From NCBI GenBank assembly GCA_903929765.1, contig CAIYVX010000032.1, positions 1-44,009 on the forward strand: DNA of 44,009 nucleotides. The letters are read 5' to 3'. This DNA is from an uncultured Planctomycetia bacterium (GTDB lineage: Bacteria > Planctomycetota > Phycisphaerae > FEN-1346 > JAACEH01). The position numbers were made by a program, and so were the translations under genes. Position 1 is the stretch's first letter. Each line of letters begins with the position of its first letter. The notes beneath the pieces were generated by a model, which worked only from the letters and a program-made list of their open reading frames with translations, was not told the DNA's origin and searched no databases. Of this stretch, positions 16,164 to 28,097 are shown piece after piece.

Positions 16164-17000
16164 TCAGATCTCGAACGAGACGATTTTTCGCATCCACATG
16201 AAACCGACAAAATCGAGCAGGATGACGACGCCCAGAACGGTCTGGCCCCAGCCATTGTTGAAGAGGAGCTTGAGACCGTTTGGGTCGATGATGCCGTAAA
16301 TGCCCATGACGACGAAAGGCATGAGGGCCATGAGGTAGGCCTGCATGCGTCCTTCGGCGGTGAGGGCCTTGACTTTCTCTTCGAGCCGGACAATTTCGCG
16401 GATCGATTCGCCGAGGCGGTCGAGGGTTTCGGGGATGTTTCCGCCGCGTTTGCGAGTGGTTTTGAGAGCGGCGAAGAGGAGGCGGAAATTGTGGATTTTG
16501 ATGCGGTGGCTGGCGCGGTCGAGGGCGACGTCGATGGCGGCGCCGTGTTCGATTTCTCGCAGGAGGAGGCCGAATTCCTGGGAGAGCGGGGCCTTGCCGT
16601 GGTCCTCGACGAGCTTGAAGGCCTGGCCGAGGTTGAGGCCGGCGCGGGTGCCGTTGGCCAGAGTGATGAGGCCGTCCATGAGCTGGACTTCTAGTTTCTG
16701 GCGGCGGCGCTTGGTCATCTGCCAGATCACAAGATAAGGAATGCCGAGGCCGATGACGAGTCCGACGAGGGCGGCGATCAGGCTCTTGAAGACCAGACCC
16801 AGAACGAGGAAACAAAAGGCCGACAGGGCGGCAACCAGGAAGGTGACGGTGCGCGGCTTGGTTTCGAGGATGAAGAGTTCGGAGAGGGTCTGCTCAACGC
16901 CGGCCTCGAAGCCGGCGATCTGCCGGGTGACGGCGAGGTAGACCGGCTGGGTAAGGAGGAAAATGGCGGCGGCGATGAAGAAGAGACAGAGGAAGATCAT
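16164..17000 (-). CDS. tadB: Tad pilus inner-membrane protein TadB
   Basis: The 278-residue protein starts with a membrane segment (about 1-22), has a second hydrophobic pair (about 52-92), a T2SSF domain (LEVQLMDGLITLANGTRAGLNLGQAF, EFGLLLREIEHGAAIDVALDR) and C-terminal membrane helices (about 222-272). The order and topology match TadB as the partner of TadC. Its ATG overlaps the cpaF stop by four bases (ATGA), indicating translational coupling. Confidence 0.9.
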   Translation of the reverse strand: MIFLCLFFIAAAIFLLTQPVYLAVTRQIAGFEAGVEQTLSELFILETKPRTVTFLVAALSAFCFLVLGLVFKSLIAALVGLVIGLGIPYLVIWQMTKRRRQKLEVQLMDGLITLANGTRAGLNLGQAFKLVEDHGKAPLSQEFGLLLREIEHGAAIDVALDRASHRIKIHNFRLLFAALKTTRKRGGNIPETLDRLGESIREIVRLEEKVKALTAEGRMQAYLMALMPFVVMGIYGIIDPNGLKLLFNNGWGQTVLGVVILLDFVGFMWMRKIVSFEI

Positions 17001-18880
17001 GCGAAACTCTCCGCGGTGAGGAGGCCCTTGGCGATCAGGTCGCGGGCGAAAGCAGGGATGTAGCCGGTGTGGACGAGGAGTCCATGTCGGCTTTCGCGGC
17101 CGGATTTGTTGAGGGTGAAGATGTCCTCGACGATGATGGAGCCGGTTTCGCGGTCGATGTCGCAGACTTCGGAGATGGTAACGACCTTGCGGGCGCCGTC
17201 GGCGAAGCGGGCGAGGTGAACGACCAGGTCGAGGGCGCTGGTGATCTGCTCGCGGATGGCCCGGACGGGCATATCGACGGCTTCGAGGACGAGTGTTTCG
17301 AGGCGTTTCATGGCGTCTTCAGGACCGTTGGCGTGAATGGTGGTCAGGGAGCCGTCGTGTCCGGTGTTCATGGCCTGGAGCATGTCGAGAGCTTCCGGTC
17401 CGCGGCACTCGCCGACGATGATGCGGTCGGGGCGCATGCGGAGGGAATTCTGGACCAGGTCGCGGATGCGGTAGGCGCCGCGGCCTTCGACGTTGGCGGG
17501 GCGCGTTTCCATGCGGACGACATGCTCCTGGTTCAACTGAAGTTCGGCGGAGTCCTCGATGGTGACGATGCGTTCGTCGGGGTTGATGAAGTTGGAGAGG
17601 ACATTGAGGAGCGTGGTCTTGCCGGAGGCGGTGCCGCCGGCGACGAGGATATTTTTGCGGCCGGTGACGCAGGCCTTGAGGAAGCGGCCGGTGAAGTCGG
17701 TCAGGGTGCCGAACTCGACGAGGTCGTCGATGGTGTAGGGGACTTCGGCGAAACGGCGGATGGTGAGGAGCGGCCCGCAGAGGCTCAGGGGCGGAATCGT
17801 GGCGTTGACGCGCGAACCGTCGGGGAGGCGGGCGTCGACGATGGGGGTGGACTGGTCGATGCGGCGTCCGATGGGGGTGACGATGCGTTCGATGACGGTC
17901 ATGACGACTTCGTCGCTGAGGAATTTGCGGCCGGTGTTGCGGATGATGCCGGCCTCTTCGACGTAGATCTGGCTGCGGCCGACGACCATGATTTCGGTCA
18001 GGTTAGGCATGTCGACGAGGTCCTGGAGCGGTCCGAGGCCGAGGACGGTGTCGAGGATTTCCTTGGTCAGGTACTGGCGGACGAGGTATTCCCAGAGGCC
18101 CTCGGTGACCTGGTCGGCCAGGCGGTCGAACTGGATGAGAAACTGGTCGTCAACGATTTTGAGTTCCTGCTTGAGACGTTTGCGGTCGCCGGTGATGCCC
18201 ATGGTGTTGCGGAGGATGCGGGAGATGCGGTTGACGGCCTCCTCGGAGCGGTGATCGGCGATTTCGTTGGCGTCGGAGAAGACGGACATCTGGCGGGGTT
18301 TCTGGCCCTCGGAGGTGCTGAGTTCGTCGCAGAGTCGGCGCTTGATGGAATCTTCGACGATGGTCCAGCCGATTTCGTCGGCGATGGTTTCCATTTCGAC
18401 GTCGAGAATGCTGCGGAGGTGGTCGCGGATGTGGGCGACGTAGCGCGGGTCGTCTTTGGCCGAGGCGTCGATGGCGCGGAGGTTGAGGCGATGGAGGAGT
18501 TCGGCATGAATGCGGCACTCGAGTTCGAGGACGCCGGAGAGGGGGTCGCGTTTGCGTTTGACCCGGGGGGCTTTCTTGTCCTTGGTTTCGTCGAGGAGAT
18601 AGATGGAGAATTCGCCGACGCGGAACTCTTCGCCAGGCTGGAGCAGGAGGCGGGCGCCGACGCCGATGGTTTCGCCGCGCAGGGTGATGCCGTTGAGGCC
18701 GACGTTTTCTAGAAAAAAGTTGCCGTCCTCGCGGGAGAGCTTGGCGTGATGGCGCGAGACAAAGGGGCTGGGCAGAGCGAGGGTGTTGTCATCGTCGCGG
18801 CCGACGGTGATGACGTCGAGCTTATCGACTTCGACGCTTTGGCGGGCGTCGGTAAACTGGCTGTAGGCGATCAGTTGCAA
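16997..18880 (-). CDS. cpaF: FHA-domain CpaF/TadA secretion ATPase
   Basis: This 627-residue protein fuses an N-terminal FHA domain (about 20-95; [26 protein letters not shown]) to a CpaF-type traffic ATPase. The ATPase has the N-terminal helical region (about 120-300), Walker [10 protein letters not shown] (415-423), an Asp-box (TIEDSAEL), Walker B-type [12 protein letters not shown] and His-box TTIHANG. CpaF powers pilus extension and retraction. The FHA domain should let it dock on threonine-phosphorylated partners. The start is TTG at 18880 with GGGAG upstream, giving MQLIAYSQF; no better ATG lies before the FHA domain. A second CpaF without FHA is encoded at 28298. Confidence 0.95.
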   Translation of the reverse strand: MQLIAYSQFTDARQSVEVDKLDVITVGRDDDNTLALPSPFVSRHHAKLSREDGNFFLENVGLNGITLRGETIGVGARLLLQPGEEFRVGEFSIYLLDETKDKKAPRVKRKRDPLSGVLELECRIHAELLHRLNLRAIDASAKDDPRYVAHIRDHLRSILDVEMETIADEIGWTIVEDSIKRRLCDELSTSEGQKPRQMSVFSDANEIADHRSEEAVNRISRILRNTMGITGDRKRLKQELKIVDDQFLIQFDRLADQVTEGLWEYLVRQYLTKEILDTVLGLGPLQDLVDMPNLTEIMVVGRSQIYVEEAGIIRNTGRKFLSDEVVMTVIERIVTPIGRRIDQSTPIVDARLPDGSRVNATIPPLSLCGPLLTIRRFAEVPYTIDDLVEFGTLTDFTGRFLKACVTGRKNILVAGGTASGKTTLLNVLSNFINPDERIVTIEDSAELQLNQEHVVRMETRPANVEGRGAYRIRDLVQNSLRMRPDRIIVGECRGPEALDMLQAMNTGHDGSLTTIHANGPEDAMKRLETLVLEAVDMPVRAIREQITSALDLVVHLARFADGARKVVTISEVCDIDRETGSIIVEDIFTLNKSGRESRHGLLVHTGYIPAFARDLIAKGLLTAESFA

Positions 18881-18899
18881 AGCGCGTCTCCCGGGCGAA

Positions 18900-19676
18900 T
18901 TACTTGAAGAAATCGGGTGGCAATTTGAGCTTGTCTTTGAGCAGAGTCATGGTGTCTGGCGGAATCTGGTCGCGGGCATCGGCCTTGATCGTGGTGGCGG
19001 GGAGAACTTCGACGTCAAAATCGCCGAGCTGGGAAAGTTTGAGTTTGGTCAGAAGCCGAGTGTTGGCCTCGCCGACAAAAATACCAACGGACCGGACGGC
19101 GCGGCGATCATTGGCCGTGGGGGCAAGCAGGCCATTAATGGCGACGACATAGACTTTGTCGAGAATGGTGAGGGTGTGGGGATCGGATTTGCGGTCAGCA
19201 CTGAAGTCGTAGTTTCCGGTCAGAGAGATTATCGAGCCGACGTTGAGCAACTGGCCGAAGTGGCTTTTCTGGTCGACGTCAACGGTAACGGTGACCATGC
19301 CGAACGGCGGCGGCTTGGTGCGATCGTCGCCGCCGCCGGTGGGAAATTCGGTGGTGAGGAGTGGTTCATCGGCCTCGATTTTGCGGCTGGGAAACTTGCC
19401 GCGGACGCGCCCGAAGGTACTTTCCAGGACAAATTTATTGTCGGTTTCATCGATGAAGCGTTCCGGGAGATCGGCCCAGCGAATGGAGGCTTCGAGGCAG
19501 GGTTCGTTGGTGGAAATATCCTTCTTGGCAAAAGCGACCTTGACGGGCTTGCCGGTGGCGTCGGCGACCCGACGATTGATGTAAACGAAGGCCAGGCCGG
19601 CGCCGATAATGGCGCAAATGAGGCCGGCAATCATCAGGTTGGTGTTGGTGAAGAATCCTTCGGGCTTGGCGGCCAT
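18900..19676 (-). CDS. cpaB: Flp pilus assembly protein CpaB/RcpC
   Basis: The 258-residue protein has an N-terminal membrane anchor (about 13-32, LMIAGLICAIIGAGLAFVYI), an SAF-type domain (VKVAFAKKDISTNEPCLEASIRWADLPERF) and the RcpC/CpaB core (about 120-235; VTVDVDQKSHFGQLLNVGSI, DKVYVVAINGL, LKLSQLGDFDVEVL). CpaB works in the periplasm, typically assisting the secretin channel. ATG 19676 was chosen because a perfect AAGGAGG is just upstream. It lies 19 bases ahead of the FHA-CpaF gene. No secretin gene accompanies it in the window. Confidence 0.88.
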   Translation of the reverse strand: MAAKPEGFFTNTNLMIAGLICAIIGAGLAFVYINRRVADATGKPVKVAFAKKDISTNEPCLEASIRWADLPERFIDETDNKFVLESTFGRVRGKFPSRKIEADEPLLTTEFPTGGGDDRTKPPPFGMVTVTVDVDQKSHFGQLLNVGSIISLTGNYDFSADRKSDPHTLTILDKVYVVAINGLLAPTANDRRAVRSVGIFVGEANTRLLTKLKLSQLGDFDVEVLPATTIKADARDQIPPDTMTLLKDKLKLPPDFFK

Positions 19677-19711
19677 GTGACCTCCTTGGGAAAACGGCTT
19701 GTTATAGCGGC

Positions 19712-19734
19712 GTGGCTGCAAGCAGCCACCCTAC
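19712..19734. repeat. GTGGCTGCAAGCAGCCAC palindrome (copy 2)
   Basis: Identical to the copy at 5633, including the trailing CCTAC, and located between cpaB and the upstream anchored protein gene. Confidence 0.85.
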
Positions 19735-19746
19735 AAACTGAAACCT

Positions 19747-20373
19747 TTACCGGGCGTCGATAATTCCGATCATCGATTCCAGGCGATCGGTCGCCTGGCG
19801 AATGACGATGACCCTGGCGCCATGGCCCCGGTCGATGGTCAGGGCGGCATCGCCGGAGGACATATTAGCGGAAGATTTAAGGATCGTCCACTGGTTGGCG
19901 TCGGCATTCTTGCGGAAAAATTCGAGGGCGGTGTCGCGCGAGACCGGGGCGCGGACCAGGATCAGTAGATCCTGGGAGCCGGGGGCCAGAGCCGGGGCGG
20001 TCAGGAGGACGGTGGCGCCGGGCGGCAGGACGAGGTCGGGCGGGAGTTCGGCCTGGGCGGGTTGGAGATTGGCCTGCCCCTGCCCTGTTGCGGCGAGCCA
20101 TTGGTTCAGGCGGGGGTTGTCTTTCAGGTCCAGGGCGGAGCCGGAATGGGAAACGAGGCCGAGGAGTCCGCCGAGGGTGTTGCGGAACTTGTCGCTGGCG
20201 GGCCGAGCGGAGATGGCGGAGCCGAACGTGGCGTGACCGGGGCGCTGGGCGGGATTAAAAATGGCGCTCGGGGCCGGGGCATGAAGGCGGCGCGCAGCGA
20301 TGGCGCTGGCGAAGACGAGAATCGCCGCGGCAATCAGGACGCTGAGAACGGCCACGAGGATTTGTCTGGTCAT
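19747..20373 (-). CDS. Unknown membrane-anchored protein in the Tad locus
   Basis: I recognise no family. The 208-residue product has one N-terminal hydrophobic anchor (about 5-25, ILVAVLSVLIAAAILVFASAI) and a predicted extracytoplasmic remainder. A Pro/Ala-rich region around 105-135 (LPPDLVLPPGATVLLTAPALAPG) leads into a possible small alpha/beta domain (LLILVRAPVSRDTALEFFRKN, ARVIVIRQATDRLES). GGAAGG precedes the ATG. It lies between tadE and cpaB, so it is probably an accessory Tad component. Confidence 0.75.
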   Translation of the reverse strand: MTRQILVAVLSVLIAAAILVFASAIAARRLHAPAPSAIFNPAQRPGHATFGSAISARPASDKFRNTLGGLLGLVSHSGSALDLKDNPRLNQWLAATGQGQANLQPAQAELPPDLVLPPGATVLLTAPALAPGSQDLLILVRAPVSRDTALEFFRKNADANQWTILKSSANMSSGDAALTIDRGHGARVIVIRQATDRLESMIGIIDAR

Positions 20374-20388
20374 AAAAGCCTTCCGAAC

Positions 20389-21159
20389 TTACGGAATCTT
20401 CGCGTTGGTATTGTTCCAACCCCACATATACGACTCGGTGAACCAGCCGTGGAGGACTTCCTGGCCCATCCGCTGAAAAGGTTGGGGCAAGTTGGAGCCG
20501 AAGGTCTGGGAGAAGATGGTGTTGATCTGTTGCATGGGTCCGTACTGGGCGAGGGCCCACAGGGGGAGTTGGCGGCTGTCACCGGGTTGAACCTGGAAAG
20601 TCTGAGAAGGGTCAAAAACATAATAAGCGTTCTGGCCGTGGACCCAGTCGGCGGTATCGAGTTGTAACTCGGCATAAATGTTGCCGTTGAGGTATTTGAA
20701 GGCCGGTGGGGCTTTCTCAAAATCGTCGTTTTTTATGGCATCGTTACGTCCGGGAAGGTTGTTCCAGACCCGGTTGAAGAGGTCCTGGGCGGAGTTATTG
20801 CTGATCGAGGATTCGGCTTGCTGGCCGGCATTGGCCAGGGCGTAGTTGAGGGCGTCGCCGGTGCCGCGCGGATGGTTCGGATCCTCATTGCTGGTTCCAG
20901 AACCGGCGGCGCCGGTGGCGTTGGGATCGAAGGAGGGCCAGGTTCCCGGGTCGTTGGTGTCGCCCTGAGAGTGGTTCCAGGCCAGGTAGCGGGTCTGAAC
21001 GACGAGATTTTCCTTGGCGGCCAGGCCCATAGCCAGATACATGCTGAGGCCGATGATCAGGATGATGATGGGCAGGAGGATGACGAATTCGACCATGGCG
21101 GCGCCGGGGCGGCGGCGGCCTTTATTAGTTGGCTTTCCAGTAACAAAACTGGTTCGCAT
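20389..21159 (-). CDS. TadE-like minor pilin
   Basis: The 256-residue protein begins with a basic leader and a TadE-type segment (RRRPGAAMVEFVILLPIIIL). A prepilin peptidase site fits after Gly 19, giving AAMVEF with Glu at +5. The following hydrophobic helix (about 22-48) would be the pilin stalk, and the rest is soluble and Asn/Gln/Pro-rich. TadE-like pseudopilins prime or cap Flp fibres. AGAGGAA precedes the ATG. It lies 15 bases upstream of the unknown anchored protein. Confidence 0.82.
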   Translation of the reverse strand: MRTSFVTGKPTNKGRRRPGAAMVEFVILLPIIILIIGLSMYLAMGLAAKENLVVQTRYLAWNHSQGDTNDPGTWPSFDPNATGAAGSGTSNEDPNHPRGTGDALNYALANAGQQAESSISNNSAQDLFNRVWNNLPGRNDAIKNDDFEKAPPAFKYLNGNIYAELQLDTADWVHGQNAYYVFDPSQTFQVQPGDSRQLPLWALAQYGPMQQINTIFSQTFGSNLPQPFQRMGQEVLHGWFTESYMWGWNNTNAKIP

Positions 21160-21184
21160 GGCTTCCTCTTTTCACAACAGCAAC

Positions 21185-21225
21185 ACCCTCACCCTACCCT
21201 CTCCCGTCAAGGGAGAGGGGCGAAA
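21185..21225. repeat. Repeat element, CCCTCACCC type (copy 2)
   Basis: Same element as at 2621: CCCTCACCCTACCCTCTCCC, then GTCAA, then GGGAGAGGGGCGAAA. It is preceded by CAACAGCAACA and lies just upstream of the tadE start. Confidence 0.85.
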
Positions 21226-21279
21226 AAGCAACGGCAACCACAACAGCAACACCAAGCTGAAAACGGCATTTTATACGGC

Positions 21280-21302
21280 GTGGCTGCAAGCAGCCACCCT
21301 AC
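21280..21302. repeat. GTGGCTGCAAGCAGCCAC palindrome (copy 3)
   Basis: Identical to the copies at 5633 and 19712. It closes a composite spacer (21175-21305) that starts with the CCCTCACCC element and contains CGGCATTTTA. Confidence 0.85.
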
Positions 21303-21314
21303 ATCAATTGCAAC

Positions 21315-23231
21315 TCAATGCGTGATGAGCTGGACGAAGCTGCCCGGATCGTCCGGGGTGGAACTGCCGGCGCTGCCGGCATCGTACATCTGGAGCATCT
21401 TGAGGACCGGGGCGGTGGAATCGGCGGTGACATAGTTGGCGGCGGGACCAGAGGGCGCATCGGCGATCTGGGCCATGGACCAGTTCCAGTGATCCAGCCG
21501 CACCAGACGTGTCCGCCAGTCCTGGGTGAAGGAGTTCCATGTGGGCGGACGGGAATTGCAACTGGGGTTATAGACAACCGTTTGGCCGTAGCAGATGAGC
21601 TTGTCGTTGGTGGGGACGGGGTTGGGAAAATATTTGGGCCAGATCTGGCTGTTGCCATTCTTGTAGGCGAAGCCGACGAAAGAGAACCAGTTGAAGACTT
21701 TGCTGTCATTCTGGGCGATGACACCGGGCTGCATCAGGAGGGGGGCCAGGCGGACCTGGACCCCGGCGGGCGGAAGATATTTCGAGCGCATCGAGGTCTG
21801 GCCGGGAATGAGGGCGCCGCAAAAGCGCCAAACATTAGTACTGTAATATATCTGTTCATCCGCCGCCGTGTACGGCGGGGCATGTTGCAGATAGATGCCG
21901 AGGTAGGGAAAAAACCGCGGTGGATTGCGGTTCCACGGAGTGGAAGGCGGCCAGGTAATTTCCCGAGACAGGTAAAAGGTATTTTCCCAGGCGTCAGCAC
22001 CATCGCTGCCATCGGGCATGCTTGATCGTGTCCAGCCAGCAGGAGCTAAAACGAAACCAGCGGCGAAGTTCACAGGTTCCCGTGGATAAGGGGGATAGCG
22101 CAGTGTGGAGTTGTCGTAAAAAGACGGATTCGGGAACTCGTATCGACTAAAGAATCCCGCTTGGGTCCAGTAGGTTGCGAGTGGCGGAGGGTTGCCGACA
22201 GGGTCTTTGAGGTAGGCGTTGAAATAGGCCAGATAGTCATCGTAGTTGGAAATCAGTTGGGGAACGTTGGCGTCGGGGCCGCCGAAGAGAATATCGAGTT
22301 TGGAGTCGCTGATGGCCGCGTAGAGGGTGGAAAAATCGCTCAACTCGAAAAGGCCCATTGGCTCCGGCTCAACGAAGGGTTGACGCATGTAATTAAACGG
22401 ACCTAGCGTGCCGCTTGGCATTAGTTTGCTCCCGCCGCGGCGGCTGCTGTAGCCCTGGAGATGGCCGTAGCCGGGAATGGAATCGCCGGTCGGAGTCTGG
22501 GCGATGGTCATGGGTTTGCGGAAATTTTCAAAAGCCGACTTGGAATTGCCGACGGGGACGGAGGGGATCGTCAGAGGCAATTGGGGCGTGAAAGGCAGAA
22601 AAAAGCCGACGTCGGCCTGGTCGGCAGTGGCGACCTTGGTGGCTTCGCGCTGGCACATTTCGGGGGTGAGGGCGGCCATCTGGTCGGCCAGATCATTGAG
22701 GACGTAGCAGCATTGCCAGAGGACGCCGCTGTCGTAGGTGCAGTACTCGTCCATCGGGACCTGTTTGATCATCTGGTTGAGGGTGCGGATCATCTGCTGT
22801 TCCTGTGCGGCGTTGCCGACGATGAGCCATTGCTGAAGATTGGTGGTGAACTGTGTCGGTCTGTTTCCTCCGGCTCCGTCCTGTTTGAGGGGCGACTGGG
22901 GGATCTTGCTGATATAGTCGTCGATGGCCTGCTGGGCGAGCGGGGCGGCGGTCTGCATCGAGTCGAGCAGGACGATGACGGAGAGGAACTGGGTCTGGGC
23001 GACGTTGCACATGGCGACGGTGTTGAGACCGCGGGCGTACCAGCCGGCGCCGGTGACGGCGGCGGAGTCGGCGGCGTCCTGCATGGCGATTTTGTTGTTG
23101 GCCTTGTCGCCGGAGTTGAAGACGAAAAAAATCAGGGCCGCCAGGAGGAGGAAATAGAAGACGCCGATGAAGATGGCCTGGCCGCGCTGGTCGCGGTGAA
23201 AGCGAAGAAGAAGGTTGGTTGGAAATTTCAT
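21315..23231 (-). CDS. TadG-like pilus assembly protein
   Basis: The 638-residue protein starts with a TadG/TadE-like segment (FHRDQRGQAIFIGVFYFLLLAALIFFVF, about 11-38), followed by NKIAMQDAADSAAVTGAGWYARGLNT, the hallmark of TadG-type N-termini. The long remainder is extracytoplasmic and Pro/Tyr/Asn-rich with no recognised enzyme motif; no von Willebrand A motif could be seen. The leader HRDQRG resembles the pilin leaders HRDEQG and HRDERG. ATG 23231 was chosen because AAGGGTGG stands ahead of it. Likely a surface or periplasmic pilus component. Confidence 0.82.
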   Translation of the reverse strand: MKFPTNLLLRFHRDQRGQAIFIGVFYFLLLAALIFFVFNSGDKANNKIAMQDAADSAAVTGAGWYARGLNTVAMCNVAQTQFLSVIVLLDSMQTAAPLAQQAIDDYISKIPQSPLKQDGAGGNRPTQFTTNLQQWLIVGNAAQEQQMIRTLNQMIKQVPMDEYCTYDSGVLWQCCYVLNDLADQMAALTPEMCQREATKVATADQADVGFFLPFTPQLPLTIPSVPVGNSKSAFENFRKPMTIAQTPTGDSIPGYGHLQGYSSRRGGSKLMPSGTLGPFNYMRQPFVEPEPMGLFELSDFSTLYAAISDSKLDILFGGPDANVPQLISNYDDYLAYFNAYLKDPVGNPPPLATYWTQAGFFSRYEFPNPSFYDNSTLRYPPYPREPVNFAAGFVLAPAGWTRSSMPDGSDGADAWENTFYLSREITWPPSTPWNRNPPRFFPYLGIYLQHAPPYTAADEQIYYSTNVWRFCGALIPGQTSMRSKYLPPAGVQVRLAPLLMQPGVIAQNDSKVFNWFSFVGFAYKNGNSQIWPKYFPNPVPTNDKLICYGQTVVYNPSCNSRPPTWNSFTQDWRTRLVRLDHWNWSMAQIADAPSGPAANYVTADSTAPVLKMLQMYDAGSAGSSTPDDPGSFVQLITH

Positions 23232-23267
23232 GAGTCGCCACCCTTTTCTCAATCACAGCAACAAAAA

Positions 23268-23305
23268 CACCCTCACCCTACCCGCTCCCAAGGGAGAGGG
23301 GTGAA
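23268..23305. repeat. Repeat element, CCCTCACCC type (copy 3)
   Basis: CCCTCACCCTACCCGCTCCC, then AA, then GGGAGAGGGGTGAAA; slightly diverged from the other copies (loop shortened, CTCTCCC changed to GCTCCC). It lies between the kinase gene and tadG. Confidence 0.82.
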
Positions 23306-23318
23306 AAAGCAGCCCAGC

Positions 23319-26012
<2,694 letters not shown>

Positions 26013-26083
26013 GCTGTCTCCTGTTGGGCCAGGTTGCCTCAAAACACGGCGAGACAAGACCCGCCGTGGCACAGCCATTCATT

Positions 26084-27223
26084 TTACAGTTGCGTCACCA
26101 CCGTCACCAGCAGCTTGTAGGAATTTTCGCCGGAGCCGGGGACAATGTAAGGCTCGCCCAGTCCGAGTTTGTTGAGCACCGCGTTGGCGTAGGGGATTTC
26201 CAGTGGAAAATAGTAGGTCAAGGTGACGGTCAACGGTTCGTTCCAGGCGTAGTCCAGGATCAGGGCGCTCGCCGTAAACTCGTAGTTATAATATGGACAC
26301 CAAGAAATTTGGTTATAATTATCTGTTGCTGAGTTCCAGGTTGTATTGTGCAATTGGTAATAAGGGCAACCGTTGTTGGGGTTGCCGATGGCGGTCGGAT
26401 CGGCATGATTCTGCCAATGATAGGGCGGGACCAGGGTAATGGTGCTGTTGGCCCAGGCATAGGAGTATTTTTTGGAGACGTGCAGAGGCCAGGGCTGGTT
26501 GGGATCGCTGGAGCCGGCGTTCTGGATGGCCGAAGTGATGCCGTTGGCGATAACATCAGGTAAGTCGCGGACGCCAGGAATGTCCCAGTCGTCGCACTCG
26601 CTGGTGGGGTATTCGTCGGAGATTGGGGTAAGGGCAATGGCGGCGGCGCGATGAATGCGGGTCATTTTGAGCGATAGCGGTAGAGGCGGCGAGACGTTTG
26701 GCTGCAGATTCGGCGGGTAGTTGTTGTTCACCATGTAGCCTGCTTCGCCGGAATAAGGGCCGGAACCGTCGGACTGATCGGGCGGGTCTGAGGGATCGGG
26801 GTTTGTCACGATAATATTCGATTCGACGGTGGTAATGGCGGTGCGGGTGGCGGCGAAACCGGCGTAGTGGATGACCATGTTGGCGTTCCAGAGCAGGGCG
26901 CATTCGAGAACGAGCAGGAGAATCATGAGGATGAAGGGCATGCCGAGGAGAAACTCGAAAGCGGCGGTGCCGCCCTCGTCGCTGAAAAACTTCTGGAGCG
27001 GCGCGTGCGGCCGGTCGGTGCAGCGCTTGAGGTAAAGGCAGAGCAGGCCGAGCACGAGCAGGCAGGCGATAATCAGCGACATGGAGGCCACGGCCAGCGG
27101 CGAGGTGACGGCGGCGCGGAAGGATTGCGGGTGGCGCAACAGCGGCAGGTAGATCAGGACCATAAGCAAAAGGACGGCCGCCAGGAAAACCAGGCCGACG
27201 ATCCATTTTGATTTGGTGCTCAT
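26084..27223 (-). CDS. TadE-like protein with extra N-terminal membrane helices
   Basis: The 379-residue protein has two N-terminal membrane helices (about 7-28 and 41-65), then a TadE-type segment, FFSDEGGTAAFEFLLGMPFILMILLLVLE (about 83-112). A class III prepilin site fits there (Gly before TAAFEF, Glu at +5). The remaining 260 residues are soluble, rich in Asn, Pro, Tyr and Trp, and probably exported. A pilin-like cleavage site preceded by two helices is unusual. The ATG at 27223 overlaps the prepilin peptidase stop (ATGA), which supports this start over a longer open frame. Confidence 0.8.
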   Translation of the reverse strand: MSTKSKWIVGLVFLAAVLLLMVLIYLPLLRHPQSFRAAVTSPLAVASMSLIIACLLVLGLLCLYLKRCTDRPHAPLQKFFSDEGGTAAFEFLLGMPFILMILLLVLECALLWNANMVIHYAGFAATRTAITTVESNIIVTNPDPSDPPDQSDGSGPYSGEAGYMVNNNYPPNLQPNVSPPLPLSLKMTRIHRAAAIALTPISDEYPTSECDDWDIPGVRDLPDVIANGITSAIQNAGSSDPNQPWPLHVSKKYSYAWANSTITLVPPYHWQNHADPTAIGNPNNGCPYYQLHNTTWNSATDNYNQISWCPYYNYEFTASALILDYAWNEPLTVTLTYYFPLEIPYANAVLNKLGLGEPYIVPGSGENSYKLLVTVVTQL

Positions 27224-27831
27224 GGCGTATACCCCCACAAACGGCCGACCAGGGAAGCCAGCGAAACGCCGGAATAGTTTTCGGAGAGGAGCCAGACTGT
27301 GCCGACGGCGGTGGCAAAACCGAAGGGCACGCGGATGCCGGGCTTCTCGAACTGGGCGTCCTGGAGCGTGTTTCCGGGCAAGGCCAGGACCCTCAAGGCC
27401 CACCAGGTGCGCAGGACGGTCTCCGGAAGAACGCGCCGCCAGAGGGCCACCAGGATTCCGAGCGTAGCCCCGACGGCGAAGGAGTAAAAGATGGCCCAGA
27501 CGATGAAAAAGCTCTGGCCGCCGTGGTCCAGACCGGTGAAGGCGCCGACGACGGTCATAAGCTTGACATCGCCGCCGCCCATGCCGCCCAGGGCGAAACA
27601 GAAGAACAGCACGACGAAGGCCAGTCCGGCGCCGTAGGCATGGTTCTTCAAGCCGGCCAGAGCGCCGGCCCAATGATCCGGTGAAGAGACGGCCCCGGCC
27701 AAAACGCCGAGGGCCAGGCCCACGGCCAGGGCCGGATAAAGGAGCCGGTTGTAGATGCGCCCCGTCCGGAGGTCCGTGACGGCAGCACAAATCAGCACGG
27801 CCACCAGAACGAGATCAGCGAGAAGCTCCAT
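27220..27831 (-). CDS. cpaA: Prepilin peptidase CpaA/TadV
   Basis: The 203-residue membrane protease has the two catalytic Asp motifs of type IV prepilin peptidases: AVTDLRTGRIYN (Asp 20) and GMGGGDVKLM (Asp 88). Several membrane helices surround them. It lacks the N-terminal methylase domain of PilD, as TadV/CpaA enzymes do. It should process the two Flp-like pilins immediately upstream and the TadE/G-like proteins. It is coupled to the TadE-like gene downstream by a four-base overlap. Confidence 0.93.
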   Translation of the reverse strand: MELLADLVLVAVLICAAVTDLRTGRIYNRLLYPALAVGLALGVLAGAVSSPDHWAGALAGLKNHAYGAGLAFVVLFFCFALGGMGGGDVKLMTVVGAFTGLDHGGQSFFIVWAIFYSFAVGATLGILVALWRRVLPETVLRTWWALRVLALPGNTLQDAQFEKPGIRVPFGFATAVGTVWLLSENYSGVSLASLVGRLWGYTP

Positions 27832-27861
27832 CGGTCCGCCCTGCTCCCTTGCGTGAGCGGA

Positions 27862-28068
27862 TTATTGGAGCGCGCCAGATCCCGAGTCCGCCTTGCCCTG
27901 AGCCGTTTCCCAGACCGACGAGATCCAGTCGGTCAGCTTGTCGCGGTAAATAATGATGATACCCAGCAGCGGCAGGGCCACGGCGGCGAGGATCAGCAGG
28001 TATTCGACCTTTTCGGCTCCCTGCTCATCGCGGTGCAGCCTGGCCAGCAAACTCACGAATCTTGACAT
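27862..28068 (-). CDS. Flp-type pilin
   Basis: The 68-residue prepilin has a basic leader ending HRDEQG and a mature part starting AEKVEYLLILAAVALPLLGIIIIY. Cleavage after Gly 17 leaves Glu-Tyr at +5/+6, the canonical G/XXXXEY class III site. The short length, hydrophobic helix and small soluble tail (ISSVWETAQGKADSGSGALQ) fit the major Flp pilin. AAAGGAGAG is a strong ribosome-binding site. Confidence 0.9.
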   Translation of the reverse strand: MSRFVSLLARLHRDEQGAEKVEYLLILAAVALPLLGIIIIYRDKLTDWISSVWETAQGKADSGSGALQ

Positions 28069-28097
28069 AACATCTCTCCTTCAAAAAAAATCGCCGG

